Shown here piece by piece: positions 42,144-51,873 of a DNA stretch of 64,000 nt. Made by a program: the position numbers and the translations under genes. Position 1 is the first letter of the stretch. Each line of letters begins with the position of its first letter. This DNA comes from an uncultured Lachnospiraceae bacterium (GTDB taxonomy: Bacteria; Bacillota; Clostridia; Lachnospirales; Lachnospiraceae), in contig CAMRSM010000008.1 of assembly GCA_947053345.1 (NCBI GenBank), positions 57,205 to 121,204 of the forward strand, written 5' to 3'. The notes below the pieces were generated by a model. That model saw only the letters and a program-made list of their open reading frames with translations. It searched no databases and was not told the origin of the DNA.

Positions 42144-43118
42144 ATGTGGTGCCCAAAATGTAAAAACGAATATCGTGAGGGGATTACCGTGTGCACAGAC
42201 TGTAAGATCCCGCTCGTGGAGTTCCTGGACGAATCTAAGGAAAACACGGAACTGCTCCACGCATTTGCCGAGGAGGCAGAAGCAAAAAAACTGATCTCCT
42301 ATCTGGAGTATTCCGGGATTTCAGCCCATGACGAGTGGCTTGGGGAGGAACAGCTTTATGCCGTATTCGTCGACAAGAAAGATTATAAGCAGGCGCGCAA
42401 GGCATTCGCTGCATTTTTCACCGTCGAGACCGCCGCGAATTACGAAAAGCTTTTTGACCAGACACAGGGGGAAATGAAACCCTCCGGCCAGACGGCGGGT
42501 GGGGAACATCTTTCTTCCGATGGGACTTTTTTAAAGGATGCCCCGTACACGGCCGATTCGGATGATCTTTCGGAAGCTGAGGTGGGTGCCGACGGCGGAC
42601 AAACCGATGAGGAGGATGAAATGATGGAGGAAATTCGTTCCGCCGTCACCTTCGCAAAACAGGCAAGCTATGTCTCCAAGGCAGAAAAAAGCGCGGATTA
42701 CCGCTCCTCCGCCGTCACCTTTACGCTGTTTGGCATCGTCGGGATCATCGTCATGGGATTGCATTGGGCAGGTGTTTTTTCGTTCTTCTCAACACTCTCC
42801 TCCGTGATCGTTACAGTTTTGTTTGCCGGTTTCCTTATCGTCGGCATCGACAGCTTTTACCGCGCGAAAAAAGCCAAGGCGGAGTCCGTGGAAGAAGAGC
42901 GCTTTATCGGGGAATTAAAAGGCTGGCTTGAGAAAAACCTCACCTACAAGATGCTCGCTGCTGCCGATTCCATCGACCAGACAAGGGAAGAGAATTTCTT
43001 AAATGAAATGAATGAGATGAAGCGGATCATCCAAAAGCAGTTCGGAGAGCTTGACCCTGCATTTCTGGAACAATTCACGGAAGAATATTACAACGACCAT
43101 TTTGAGAATTTGCAGTAA
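42144..43118 (+). CDS. Zinc-ribbon, DUF2007-like membrane protein
   Basis: 324 residues. The N-terminus MWCPKCKNEYREGITVCTDC is a CxxC...CxxC zinc ribbon. A DUF2007-like region (about 35-105; AKKLISYLEYSGISAHDEWLGEEQLYAVFV) is followed by an acidic linker (about 135-175). Two membrane helices (about 202-225 and 232-250) and a charged cytoplasmic tail come last. Function unknown. AAAGGAG lies six bases before the ATG; an upstream in-frame ATG at 42066 lacks a site. One of few plus-strand genes here. Confidence 0.8.
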   Translation: MWCPKCKNEYREGITVCTDCKIPLVEFLDESKENTELLHAFAEEAEAKKLISYLEYSGISAHDEWLGEEQLYAVFVDKKDYKQARKAFAAFFTVETAANYEKLFDQTQGEMKPSGQTAGGEHLSSDGTFLKDAPYTADSDDLSEAEVGADGGQTDEEDEMMEEIRSAVTFAKQASYVSKAEKSADYRSSAVTFTLFGIVGIIVMGLHWAGVFSFFSTLSSVIVTVLFAGFLIVGIDSFYRAKKAKAESVEEERFIGELKGWLEKNLTYKMLAAADSIDQTREENFLNEMNEMKRIIQKQFGELDPAFLEQFTEEYYNDHFENLQ

Positions 43119-43141
43119 CAGAAACTAAAATAAACAACCGT

Positions 43142-43185
43142 GGGGCGGATACAAGGGAGATTGATATTCCCCTTGTATCCGCCCC
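43142..43185. terminator. Bidirectional terminator between converging genes
   Basis: GGGGCGGATACAAGGG pairs perfectly with CCCTTGTATCCGCCCC (16 bp) around about 11 bases. The minus side runs into a T-rich stretch. Confidence 0.88.
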
Positions 43186-43263
43186 GCTGCCGTCATCGGT
43201 TTTCCTTTGCCGCCAAAGCCAGGGTCATCCGGATTCCCGGAATTTCCGGCACAGGTCTGTCCG

Positions 43264-44625
43264 TCACTTTGAATCTTTCACCCGCATCAATTTATCCACC
43301 ATCTTCCCCGCCGCATCCGAGATATTCGGAAACAGAGGCTCTAGGGCATCCGTCACTGTAACGGAAATATGGTAATCCCCGTCATACCAAGTATATACCG
43401 TATTCACAAAATCCATGCGGCCGATGCGGATATCTTCATCCTCCTTGATACGGATGGTGATACTGCGCAGGGTAAGCTCATAACGGATCTTTAAGATTTC
43501 CCTTTCCCCCACCGTCATCTTCTGCGAGCTTAAGTTCTTTACCGCCGCCTTTTCCGCGTGGTACGCCGACTTCCAGCTTTGCTGTAAGGCATTCTTAGTG
43601 TAAACCGAGGTCATCACCGCAGAGAGCAGATCATAACTCTGCGCCTCTTCCACCCGGTCCATAATGACCTGGATATTCGAGATGGCATTCTGTCCACCCT
43701 CGTTTTTCACCTGGGCCGAAAAAGCAATGCGGTTCTTCGAGCTTTCGCTGACATGGATTTCATATTTCAGGGGCAGGGTCACGGAAAACGTTCCGATTTC
43801 CTGCTGTTTTGTGCGGTAACTAACCGGTGTCACCGTGACGGTGAGCATATCCTGTGCCAATACGTTATCCGCAGCTTTCTCCCGGTCTTTCACCCAGGCC
43901 TTGTAGTTGTTACTGTTCTGGAAAGCATACACATACACGGCATAACTCCCATAATCTTTTGCCATAAAATTTCCGTCTGCGTCGATGAAAGCGTCATCCG
44001 TATGCTCCCCCGTTAACGTGCGCACCTCGTAATGAATATAATTTCCAACATTCTTGTTTGTCCCAGTGTTGGTCTTGCAGGTGTATGTGAGGGCGTAGGC
44101 CGTATTCTTGTGCAGGGCATTGTACGAAACTCCCTTTATGCTAAGCGAAATGCTTTTGATGTTGTCATAAACCCGCACGGTCACGGTTTCCTGCGCTTTT
44201 GTCCCGTCCGGTGCCGTAACGGTGCAGGTCACGGTTGTCTTCCCCGGCGCGGCAGCGGTAAGCTTCCCCGTCCCGTCCACCTTCACCACGGCTTTATCCT
44301 TGACGGAAAATTTTATCTTATCCTCCCCGGAAACACCCGATACCTTTAGCTGGAAAGTATCCTTCCCCTCCTGCCCGAGCAGGAGGACAACATAAGTTTT
44401 CGACAACTTAACCCCTGCCTGTGCCGGCACAACGGCACAAAAGAAAAGCGCCGCAAACAAAATACAGAAAAATGCTGTGAAATGCCGCTTCTTTCTTCCA
44501 ACCTCTGCAAAATCCACTGTCTTTTTGCATGTTTTTTCACTTATCATGTTTTCGTCCGCGTGGCATTCCAAGCCCCGGATCAAAATACCGATTCCGGGAA
44601 CCCTGCCACTCTCCTTTCCCATCAT
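43264..44625 (-). CDS. Exported protein with bacterial Ig-like (BIG2) domain
   Basis: Up to 453 residues. A signal-type segment (AFFCILFAALFFCAVVPAQA, ending about residue 70 of the longest frame) is followed by a BIG2-like Ig domain (VKLSKTYVVLLLGQEG to VTVRVYDNIKS). A ~300-residue C-terminal region I do not recognise follows; it includes long amphipathic strands and a helix around YHAEKAAVKNLSSQKMTV. No good ribosome binding site marks the start; an internal Met at 44547 is nearer the signal peptide. The gene begins 23 bp after the SNF2 helicase stop. Confidence 0.7.
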   Translation of the reverse strand: MMGKESGRVPGIGILIRGLECHADENMISEKTCKKTVDFAEVGRKKRHFTAFFCILFAALFFCAVVPAQAGVKLSKTYVVLLLGQEGKDTFQLKVSGVSGEDKIKFSVKDKAVVKVDGTGKLTAAAPGKTTVTCTVTAPDGTKAQETVTVRVYDNIKSISLSIKGVSYNALHKNTAYALTYTCKTNTGTNKNVGNYIHYEVRTLTGEHTDDAFIDADGNFMAKDYGSYAVYVYAFQNSNNYKAWVKDREKAADNVLAQDMLTVTVTPVSYRTKQQEIGTFSVTLPLKYEIHVSESSKNRIAFSAQVKNEGGQNAISNIQVIMDRVEEAQSYDLLSAVMTSVYTKNALQQSWKSAYHAEKAAVKNLSSQKMTVGEREILKIRYELTLRSITIRIKEDEDIRIGRMDFVNTVYTWYDGDYHISVTVTDALEPLFPNISDAAGKMVDKLMRVKDSK

Positions 44626-44648
44626 GAAATGAACAAACCAAAAACATA

Positions 44649-47600
44649 CTACCGGAAAAGCTCTTCCAACTCTTCCCTTGTCAGCCGGTTGACAAATACC
44701 TCCTTTGTCTGGATAACCGAATCGGACAGTTCTTTTTTCTTTTCCTGCAATTTATAAATCTTTTCCTCGATCGTCCCCTTCGTCAGAAGCCGCAGGACAT
44801 GGACAGTGTTTTTCTGTCCGATACGGTATGCGCGGTCCGTCGCTTGGTCCTCCACGGCAGGATTCCACCAAGGGTCGTAGTGGATGACCGTGTCTGCCCC
44901 AGTCAGGTTAAGGCCGGTGCCCCCTGCTTTCAGAGATATGAGGAAGATAGACTTTTCCCCGCTGTTGAAGCGTTTGACATACTCCAGCCGCGTTGCCGCC
45001 GGCGTGCTCCCCTCCAGATAAAAATAGTCGTGCCCGCCCTTATCAAGCTCCGCGGAAATCAGGTGCAGCATGGCGGTGAACTGTGAGAATATCAGGATGC
45101 GGTGCCCGTTTGCGAGCGCATCCTCCAATATCTCCAGCAAAAGGGCAAGCTTTCCGCTTCCTCCGGAATAATCACCAAGGAAGGTTCCCGGATGGCAGCA
45201 GATCTGGCGCAGCCTTGTCAGGGCGGCAAGAATCTTTAAATGCGTTTTCTCGATGCCGTTTTTCTCGATCTCAAGGTTTAGCTCCTTGCGTATGCTTGAC
45301 ATGTAGGAGAGGTATACCTTCTTCTGCTCTTCGGTCATCTCCGTCACGATCTTCTCCTCAATCTTTTCCGGCAGCTCCTTCAGCACGTCTTTCTTCATAC
45401 GCCGCAGGATAAACGGCCGTATGCGGCTGTTTAGATGGGCAAGCGTGACATTGTCATTATTCATGATCTTCTTTTCAAAACGCATAACAAATTTGGAATG
45501 GCTCATCAGGTAGTCCGGCATGATAAAATCAAAAATGGACCACAGCTCAGAAAGGGAGTTCTCAATCGGAGTGCCGGTCAGCGCGAAACGGTGTTTGGCT
45601 TTTAACATTTTTACGGACTGGGCATTGATGGAAGTCGAATTCTTGATAAACTGCGCCTCGTCGATAAAAACCGTATCAAAACAGATATCCTGATAGAACA
45701 TGATATCACGGCGGATCAGCGGGTAAGAAGTGATGAGGACATCCCACGAATCCACCGCCTCGACGATCGCCTGACGGTCGGCCGGCATACCGATGCAGAG
45801 TCCTACCCGCATCTTGCCCGAAAACTTTTCGAATTCATCCTGCCAGTTGTAAACAAGGGAGGACGGGCAGACAACCAAAAATTTCCCCCCCGTCTCGCGC
45901 AGCTGGGATGTCATATAGGCGATGGCCTGCAGCGTTTTTCCGAGACCCATATCGTCCGCCAGGATACCGCCGAGGGCATTGAGTGCCAAAGTCTTGAGCC
46001 ACAAAAAACCGGTCACCTGATAAGGGCGCATCTGTGCGGTGATCTCCTCCGGCACTTTGTATTCCCTTTTCTCCGGGGTCAGGATGCGCTCTATGAGCTG
46101 ATGGAACCCCTCGCTTTTTTCCACGGAAAAATCCGACTGTTTGAGCACTTCCTCAAGGAAAAAAGCGCTGCTGGTGGAAAGCTTTAAGGCTTGTCCGTTC
46201 AACTGCTTCGTCGTGACATTCAGATTTTCCAAAATATCGGAAAGACTGCGGATATCATCATTCTCCAGATTTAAGAAGCTCCCGTCCTTTAAGCGGTAAT
46301 ATTTCTTTTTCAGCTGGAAAGACCGGAACATTTCATGGAGTTCCTCCTGCGAGATATCATCGTAGGAAAGATCCATCTCAAGCAGGTCGATATCTTGGTC
46401 CACGCGCAGGCCGATCCGGAACTTTCCGCCGCTTCTTATGCCGATTTTCTTAAAATCCTCGGAGTAATACAGCGTGCAGTGCTGCGAGAGTTCTTCCATG
46501 TCGTTTTGGAGGAACACAAAGATCCCCGCGTCATCCTTTAAGATATAAAAGCTGGCGTGCGGCTCAAAATTCATGTTCTCCAAAAGCTGCATAATCTGCC
46601 GCTCTTTCTCCCGCTGCCGCACAATGATATAACCCGCCACATGCGGCTCCTGAAAACAGTTAAACTCGTAATCCCCGTACCGGAAGCGCAGTTCTGCCTT
46701 GATCGCGTCGTTGTATTTGTCAAAATAAATGCTCGCTGCAAGATCATAATGCAGATAATGCTCCTGAAGTTCCTCCGGGATCGGCAGCTGCATTGTCGTA
46801 TGCAGGCGCGGAAGCACTTCCTCAAGGAAGCGCTGCTTGTTGTCACCGCGGAAAATCAGCGCCTGCTTTCCCCCGCCGAGATTATTATAAAACGGGAGGT
46901 AATTTCGGATAAACCGGCGGTCCGGCTCATACAGTACGCCACGGTAAAAAAGCAGTTCCCCATCTTCCGTCAGCGGGATGATCGGTTCTTTCAGTTCGTA
47001 GTCGAGGCTGATCGCGTCGTCGCACACGTCCAAATCATATTTTATCTCAGGGTTTCCCCGGATGAAACAGGTGTTCTCGTATACCCTGCCGTAGAGTTCA
47101 AGCGTAAAGCGGCTGCCCACAAGCACATGCAGCAGCTGGATCAACATTCTTTTGGAGAGCGTGAGCTGCGGCTTTAAAAAAAGTTTGGAACTGTTGGCAT
47201 GGTCGGTAATGCTCTGCACTTCCATGACATTGAGCAGATAGTCAAGGAGCGTCACCGATTCCTTGTCAAATTCACTCTCATGGGAAAGATACCGGAATTC
47301 CTTGCCGAGGATGATATTTTCCCCCGCGGCATAGTCCAGCAGGAATTTCTTGAGCAGCTGGATCTTGTAATACTTCCCGCTGCCCGCCTGCAATGTCAGG
47401 AACGCCCTGCCATCCTCGCCCCTTAGCATGGACCTAAGCGTGATGGTCGCACTGACATGGAAGATATCCCCGGTAATCCTGGCCTCCTCCTGGTTCGCGA
47501 AATAGTCAAGGATCTGGAATACCCTCTTTTCTTCCGGGTTCTGCGGGACTTCCATCAAGGATTTTTCCTGGTATTTCAGCAGGAATAAAAGCGATGCGAC

Positions 47601-47852
47601 AACATGCTTGCACGCCCCCTTTTCCTTGACATGGGAAGGGCAGTTGCACGCATGGTCAAAGGAACCGTCCTCATGCTCGGTAATCGTGACGGAATAGCTG
47701 TAATTTCCCTTCACGGCCATCCGGTACTGGCGGTTTGTCTTGGAATACGCGACATTACAGACCCTCCCCGCCTTATAATACTGCAGGCCGCGGGAATAGA
47801 TCACATCGTTCGTCGCCAGATTCCGGATACCGGTTCGGGATAATGCTAACAT
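44649..47852 (-). CDS. SNF2/RapA-type helicase with SWIM zinc finger
   Basis: 1067 residues. The N-terminal SWIM finger is CNCPSHVKEKGACKHVV (CxC...CxH, about 70-85). A large middle region (~100-570, DUF-type SNF2-associated) precedes the SNF2 ATPase with LADDMGLGKTLQAIA (motif I, about 637), VFIDEAQFIKN (motif II), LTGTPIENSLSELW (III), IFLISLKAGGTGLNLT (V) and DRAYRIGQKNTV (VI). Such proteins remodel DNA-protein complexes; the Firmicutes members' exact task is unknown. AAGGAGG precedes the start. Confidence 0.95.
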   Translation of the reverse strand: MLALSRTGIRNLATNDVIYSRGLQYYKAGRVCNVAYSKTNRQYRMAVKGNYSYSVTITEHEDGSFDHACNCPSHVKEKGACKHVVASLLFLLKYQEKSLMEVPQNPEEKRVFQILDYFANQEEARITGDIFHVSATITLRSMLRGEDGRAFLTLQAGSGKYYKIQLLKKFLLDYAAGENIILGKEFRYLSHESEFDKESVTLLDYLLNVMEVQSITDHANSSKLFLKPQLTLSKRMLIQLLHVLVGSRFTLELYGRVYENTCFIRGNPEIKYDLDVCDDAISLDYELKEPIIPLTEDGELLFYRGVLYEPDRRFIRNYLPFYNNLGGGKQALIFRGDNKQRFLEEVLPRLHTTMQLPIPEELQEHYLHYDLAASIYFDKYNDAIKAELRFRYGDYEFNCFQEPHVAGYIIVRQREKERQIMQLLENMNFEPHASFYILKDDAGIFVFLQNDMEELSQHCTLYYSEDFKKIGIRSGGKFRIGLRVDQDIDLLEMDLSYDDISQEELHEMFRSFQLKKKYYRLKDGSFLNLENDDIRSLSDILENLNVTTKQLNGQALKLSTSSAFFLEEVLKQSDFSVEKSEGFHQLIERILTPEKREYKVPEEITAQMRPYQVTGFLWLKTLALNALGGILADDMGLGKTLQAIAYMTSQLRETGGKFLVVCPSSLVYNWQDEFEKFSGKMRVGLCIGMPADRQAIVEAVDSWDVLITSYPLIRRDIMFYQDICFDTVFIDEAQFIKNSTSINAQSVKMLKAKHRFALTGTPIENSLSELWSIFDFIMPDYLMSHSKFVMRFEKKIMNNDNVTLAHLNSRIRPFILRRMKKDVLKELPEKIEEKIVTEMTEEQKKVYLSYMSSIRKELNLEIEKNGIEKTHLKILAALTRLRQICCHPGTFLGDYSGGSGKLALLLEILEDALANGHRILIFSQFTAMLHLISAELDKGGHDYFYLEGSTPAATRLEYVKRFNSGEKSIFLISLKAGGTGLNLTGADTVIHYDPWWNPAVEDQATDRAYRIGQKNTVHVLRLLTKGTIEEKIYKLQEKKKELSDSVIQTKEVFVNRLTREELEELFR

Positions 47853-47940
47853 GCCAAAAAACCTCCTTAAAACCTTATTCTGCTATTGTACCATATTTCG
47901 GAGGATTTGTGCATCATAAATTTCATTTTTTTCAATGTTT

Positions 47941-49278
47941 TTAAAAATCCCCGCACTTCCAGCGCATCAGCACCTGCTGCAAACAATACCAAAAGTCCGG
48001 TTCCGCTACCGATTCCGTCGTTCGGATCATCGCGGTGGTGTATACTTTTTCGTCAATTCGGTATACGATGGAACCAACCACATCCCCTGCCATAACGGGT
48101 GCAAAAAGCGTGTCTTCGTAATGGATCTCGACGGACGGCTGCTCCCACGCAGCAAGCAGGAGCGGTTCTACTGAATGCGCGTCCGCCGCGATATGCACTT
48201 CGTCGGAAATCCCCCCCACAACCGGGATGGTGTTTCGGTATTCCGTCAGATCCGGGAGCATCTCATCCGCCTGCTGTCCGTTGACGGATAATTTTGCACG
48301 GGAACCAACCGGCTCCTTATTAAAATATGTAAGGCCATAATTCATGAGTTTCTGCGTGTCGCTCCATTTATAACTTTTGTTCGGCGGCCAGCCGCACGCA
48401 AGCATGGTGGCAATCAGCGTGTGCTCCCCCTGCTTTAACGCCCCGACAAAACAGTAGCCCGCTTTTCCGGTAAATCCGGTTTTGATGCCGATTGCGCCGT
48501 CCATCATATAAAGAAACCGGTTTTTGTTGGATACGGTAAACGACCGCCCGGTCGTAAGCTCCTGAAACCGGTAGGTTGCCGTGTTTGTGATTTTGATAAA
48601 ATCCGGGTTCTTGATCGCGTAGGAAGCAATCTTTGATAATTCTATTGCTGTCGTATGATGGTTTTCAGAATCCAGACCGTTCGGTGTCTCAAAACAGGTG
48701 TCTTTTAACCCAAGTGCCGCTGCCTTTGCGTTCATCATCGCGCAGAACCCCTCCACGGAACCGCCCACATGTTCCGCTAACGCCACGGCGACATCGTTGT
48801 GGCTCTCAAGCATCAGGGAATAGACTAGATCCCCGAGGCGGTATTGCTCCCCGGTGCGGATATTCAACTGCACGTCCGGCTGTGCCGCCGCATTTTTTGA
48901 TACCGTCACCACCTCATCCATCGAAGCATGCTCCAGCAGAACAATCAGCGTCATAATCTTAGTGGTACTCGCCATCGGCAGCACCTCATTCCCGTGGTTT
49001 TCAAAGAGCACCCGGTCATTCTCTGCGTCAAGCAGGCAGGAAGCATAGGCGTACAGTCCCTTTGGTACGACCCGTTCCACCTCCTCTTCCACCTCCGCGC
49101 GTACGGTTTCCTCCGGTTCCCCTTCCTCGGCATATACGCACATACAGGAAAAAACTTTCGCGCAGGCATTTTCCCCGTTTTCACGTAAGGCCTTCAGCAA
49201 CGGATTTCCCCGGCACAAAAACAGAAGCATACAAAAAAGACACAGACAAAGCAGATTTTTCTTCCGCAGCAATCTCAT
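47941..49278 (-). CDS. D-alanyl-D-alanine carboxypeptidase (S11, DacA/DacF-like)
   Basis: 445 residues. Signal peptide (LLCLCLFCMLLFLC), then the PBP5-type active site: MASTTKIM (S-x-x-K, about 101), SHNDVAVALAEH (S-x-N) and GIKTGFTGKAGYC (K-T-G). A C-terminal beta domain (about 340-445) and a possible terminal anchor follow. It trims the terminal D-Ala of peptidoglycan stem peptides. Start at 49278 after GAGGGG. A second such gene lies at 52818. Confidence 0.94.
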   Translation of the reverse strand: MRLLRKKNLLCLCLFCMLLFLCRGNPLLKALRENGENACAKVFSCMCVYAEEGEPEETVRAEVEEEVERVVPKGLYAYASCLLDAENDRVLFENHGNEVLPMASTTKIMTLIVLLEHASMDEVVTVSKNAAAQPDVQLNIRTGEQYRLGDLVYSLMLESHNDVAVALAEHVGGSVEGFCAMMNAKAAALGLKDTCFETPNGLDSENHHTTAIELSKIASYAIKNPDFIKITNTATYRFQELTTGRSFTVSNKNRFLYMMDGAIGIKTGFTGKAGYCFVGALKQGEHTLIATMLACGWPPNKSYKWSDTQKLMNYGLTYFNKEPVGSRAKLSVNGQQADEMLPDLTEYRNTIPVVGGISDEVHIAADAHSVEPLLLAAWEQPSVEIHYEDTLFAPVMAGDVVGSIVYRIDEKVYTTAMIRTTESVAEPDFWYCLQQVLMRWKCGDF

Positions 49279-49379
49279 ATTCCCCTCATTTCCGCTGCAG
49301 CCTGTTGCGGTACAGCCAGACATTATTTTGCCATCGGTTCAGAATATGAGAAAATAGCTTTGTCTATGCCTTTTCGTGA

Positions 49380-50051
49380 TTAAATCATTTCCACATTTTC
49401 CGTCGGGCGCGCGACAAGTACGGTCAGGTTTCCGTTGCGGCAGCGCACTGCGTCGATAAACTCCTTCTGGCGTTCTTCACAGACAAATTCCGCCGTGTAG
49501 GTCAGTTCAAACATACTGCCCATATTGGTTGTCTTCACCCGCTCTAACGATAAATTTTTCAGATACTCGGCGAACAGGTCGTCAAACACATTCGTATAAT
49601 CAAGGCTTTCGGGGATGGTGATCTTGATCTCGCGCGTCCTCTGTTTTGTCTCCCCAAATTTTGAGTGGTCGAGCACGAACAACAAAATGCAAAAAACCAC
49701 CGTGGCAAAAAGTGCGTAAGTCAGGTAGCCCATCGCATTGGTCAGCCCGATCGCCATCGCGAGGAAAATCACGCTGATCTCCTTGGCGTTGGCGGGTTGG
49801 GAGCGGAAACGCACGAGCCCGAATGCCCCCGCGATCGCAACACCGGTCCCGATGCTGCCGTTCACCATCATAATAACAATTTGGACAACCGCCGGCAGGA
49901 TGACTAAGGTGATTGCAAAGCTTTTTGTGTATTTTCCCTTTGACATATAGGTAACAGAAAGCAAAAGCCCGAAAATGATCGAGCATACGGTCAGCAGCAA
50001 TACATTTAGGATCGTCATGCCGCCAGAGGAATCAATGATACTGGTAAACAT
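49380..50051 (-). CDS. DUF4956 membrane protein
   Basis: 223 residues. Four predicted membrane segments in the first 130 residues (LLLTVCSIIFGLLLSV, SFAITLVILPAVVQIVIMMV, GVAIAGAFGLVRF, LFATVVFCILLFVL), with the conserved FGLVRFRSQPANAKEISVIFLAMAIGL, then a soluble C-terminal domain. The function is unknown, but DUF4956 genes regularly pair with VTC-domain genes, as here (27-bp gap). Confidence 0.9.
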   Translation of the reverse strand: MFTSIIDSSGGMTILNVLLLTVCSIIFGLLLSVTYMSKGKYTKSFAITLVILPAVVQIVIMMVNGSIGTGVAIAGAFGLVRFRSQPANAKEISVIFLAMAIGLTNAMGYLTYALFATVVFCILLFVLDHSKFGETKQRTREIKITIPESLDYTNVFDDLFAEYLKNLSLERVKTTNMGSMFELTYTAEFVCEERQKEFIDAVRCRNGNLTVLVARPTENVEMI

Positions 50052-50078
50052 ATTTTCTTCTCCTTTGGTCCGTTTTGT

Positions 50079-50822
50079 CTATTGTTCCAGAAATTCCATG
50101 TTTTTCTGGAATGCAAGCGAGCGCCCGATACCCGCCGTAACTTCTTTTTTGTAGATCGTGCCGTATTTCGAGAATGATACCGGATAAAGGGAGAGCTTTT
50201 CCATCAACCTTACCAGCCAGAGTGGGTAAGCTTTTGCCGCTTTCACCTCAAGCAGCCAATAATCCCGCAAAAAAAGCTCGTCCGCGGCATCCCCAAAGCT
50301 GAGGGAGAGATGGTTTCTGCGGCTGCGGATATGGGAGTCAAACGTCATGCGGAAATCTGGATCCTCCCTGCCATACCACGCGATGCGGTCATAAGCGAGA
50401 TAAAGCTTCGGCACGGTCTTATGGAAGGCGATAAAATAATCAATCTCCCGCAGCACCTGCGAATCCTTCTTTGGCCGGATGCCGCGCAGGAGATAGTCCT
50501 CCGCCTCAGACAGCTTCAAGCTGATTCTACGCTTGTAGACAACATCCCTGTATTTCTTCTTAAGTTCAAGGTACACGTTGTCGTCCGCCCCGGGAATCCC
50601 GTAGCTGCGCAGTCGGAGCTTTTCCTTGTACACCGGCTTCTCGTTTGAAAGGCGAACAAGTTCATCATTCTCGGTATCAAAATAGATATTGCAGATCTTG
50701 GACAGTCCATAATCGTCCGGTATCATATACGGTCCGATTGCTTCTATAAATTCCGTGTACTGTGCGGGGGTAAGCATATACTTTTTCTCCACCCGCTGAA
50801 ATATGTAACCGTTTCCCGCCAT
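50079..50822 (-). CDS. VTC-domain (polyphosphate polymerase-like) protein
   Basis: 247 residues. VTC catalytic-fold tunnel residues are visible: RVEKKYMLTP (Arg/Lys after the first strand), YFDTEND, KLRLRSYG, ELKKKYRDVVYKRR, YDRIAWYG and LLEVKAAKAYP. In yeast, VTC4 makes polyphosphate from ATP; bacterial members usually accompany DUF4956 and sometimes CotH, which is absent here. Polyphosphate synthesis is inferred. GAGGAG precedes the ATG. Confidence 0.88.
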   Translation of the reverse strand: MAGNGYIFQRVEKKYMLTPAQYTEFIEAIGPYMIPDDYGLSKICNIYFDTENDELVRLSNEKPVYKEKLRLRSYGIPGADDNVYLELKKKYRDVVYKRRISLKLSEAEDYLLRGIRPKKDSQVLREIDYFIAFHKTVPKLYLAYDRIAWYGREDPDFRMTFDSHIRSRRNHLSLSFGDAADELFLRDYWLLEVKAAKAYPLWLVRLMEKLSLYPVSFSKYGTIYKKEVTAGIGRSLAFQKNMEFLEQ

Positions 50823-51001
50823 CCGGATTCTCCTCTTCCGGGATCTTGCATGTCACGGTGGAACCCTGCCGCCACGCGGCATGCCTTTCTCCCTGAAAAT
50901 TCTGTAGATATGGTACATCAAATTTATGTACAAACTGTGTAGGAAAAATGTAAATCCTGTGGAAATGGGTTCCCGGATGCTCCTTGACCACAAATGCATT
51001 C

Positions 51002-51577
51002 TCACGGGTCAACATTGAGCGTAAGCTGTATTTCCTCCTCCGCCTCAAGCTTAAAATCTTCAAGCTTTTCCGGGTTTACCGCCGGAAGTTCCTCCAGCGA
51101 TGCGATCCCGAAACTGCGCAGGAAGTCTTCGGTCGTCCCGAACAGGATCGGCCGCCCCGGCGCATCCATTCGTCCAACCTCACATACCAGATCGTATTCA
51201 ATCAGCTTATTTACCGCATGGTCGCTCTTTACCCCGCGGATTGCCTCAATTTCCTGCTTTGTGATCGGCTGTTTATAAGCGATGATCGAGAGCGTCTCCA
51301 GCAGAACATCGGTCAGCACATGCTTTTTCGGGACATGCGCAATCCGAACCAGATACTCATACATAGATGCTTTCGTACACATTTGGAACGCACCCTCCAG
51401 CTCAATGATCTTGATACCGCGCCCATTCTCCTCATAGCGCTGCATCATGCCGCGCACGGCTTCCCGCACCGTATCCTCGTCAAGCCCAACGGCAGCGGCG
51501 ATCCGTCTGACCTCGACGGCCTCGCCCATTGTAAAGAGGATCGCCTCCACGATCGCCTCAAGTTCGTTTCTTTCCAT
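51002..51577 (-). CDS. scpB: Segregation and condensation protein B
   Basis: 191 residues. Two winged helices: EAIVEAILFTMGEAVEVRRIAAAVG and LLETLSIIAYKQPITKQEIEAIRGV, the family signature, then LFGTTEDFLRSFGIASLEELP. With SMC and ScpA it forms the condensin complex. AAAGGAAACAGC precedes the ATG. Between it and scpA lies repeat array B, so the normally tight scpA-scpB pair is separated by about 300 bp. Confidence 0.96.
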   Translation of the reverse strand: MERNELEAIVEAILFTMGEAVEVRRIAAAVGLDEDTVREAVRGMMQRYEENGRGIKIIELEGAFQMCTKASMYEYLVRIAHVPKKHVLTDVLLETLSIIAYKQPITKQEIEAIRGVKSDHAVNKLIEYDLVCEVGRMDAPGRPILFGTTEDFLRSFGIASLEELPAVNPEKLEDFKLEAEEEIQLTLNVDP

Positions 51578-51595
51578 GCTGTTTCCTTTCTATAC

Positions 51596-51866
51596 AGAGT
51601 TCCGCATACGCCCTCCCCCAGCACCGCATCCGCCGGAGGAATTTCTGGCCTCCCTGCTCCCACAAATTCCTCCGGGTACTGTTCCGGGCATATGCTGGTA
51701 CAGAGTTCCGCATATGCCCTCCCCCAGCACCGCATCCGCCGGAGGAATTTCTGGCCTCCCTGCTCCCACAAATTCCTCCGGGTACTGTTCCGGGCATATG
51801 CTGGTACAGAGTTCCGCATACGCCCTCCCCCAAGCACCGCATCCGCCGGAGGAATTTCTCGCCTCC
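51596..51866 (-). repeat. Leader-cassette repeat, array B (two full copies plus a partial)
   Basis: Units of 106 bp start (plus-strand AGAGTTCCGC) at 51596, 51702 and 51808; the third is cut at about 51866, next to the scpA stop. On the minus strand: outer stem GCATATGCCC/GGGCATATGC (perfect in copy 2; one G-U in copy 1), middle stem CAGTACC/GGTGCTG, inner stem GGAGGAATTT/AAATTCCTCC. The last copy ends GCGGAACTCTGTATAG, followed by the AAAGGA of scpB. Confidence 0.88.
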
Positions 51867-51873
51867 CCATGTT

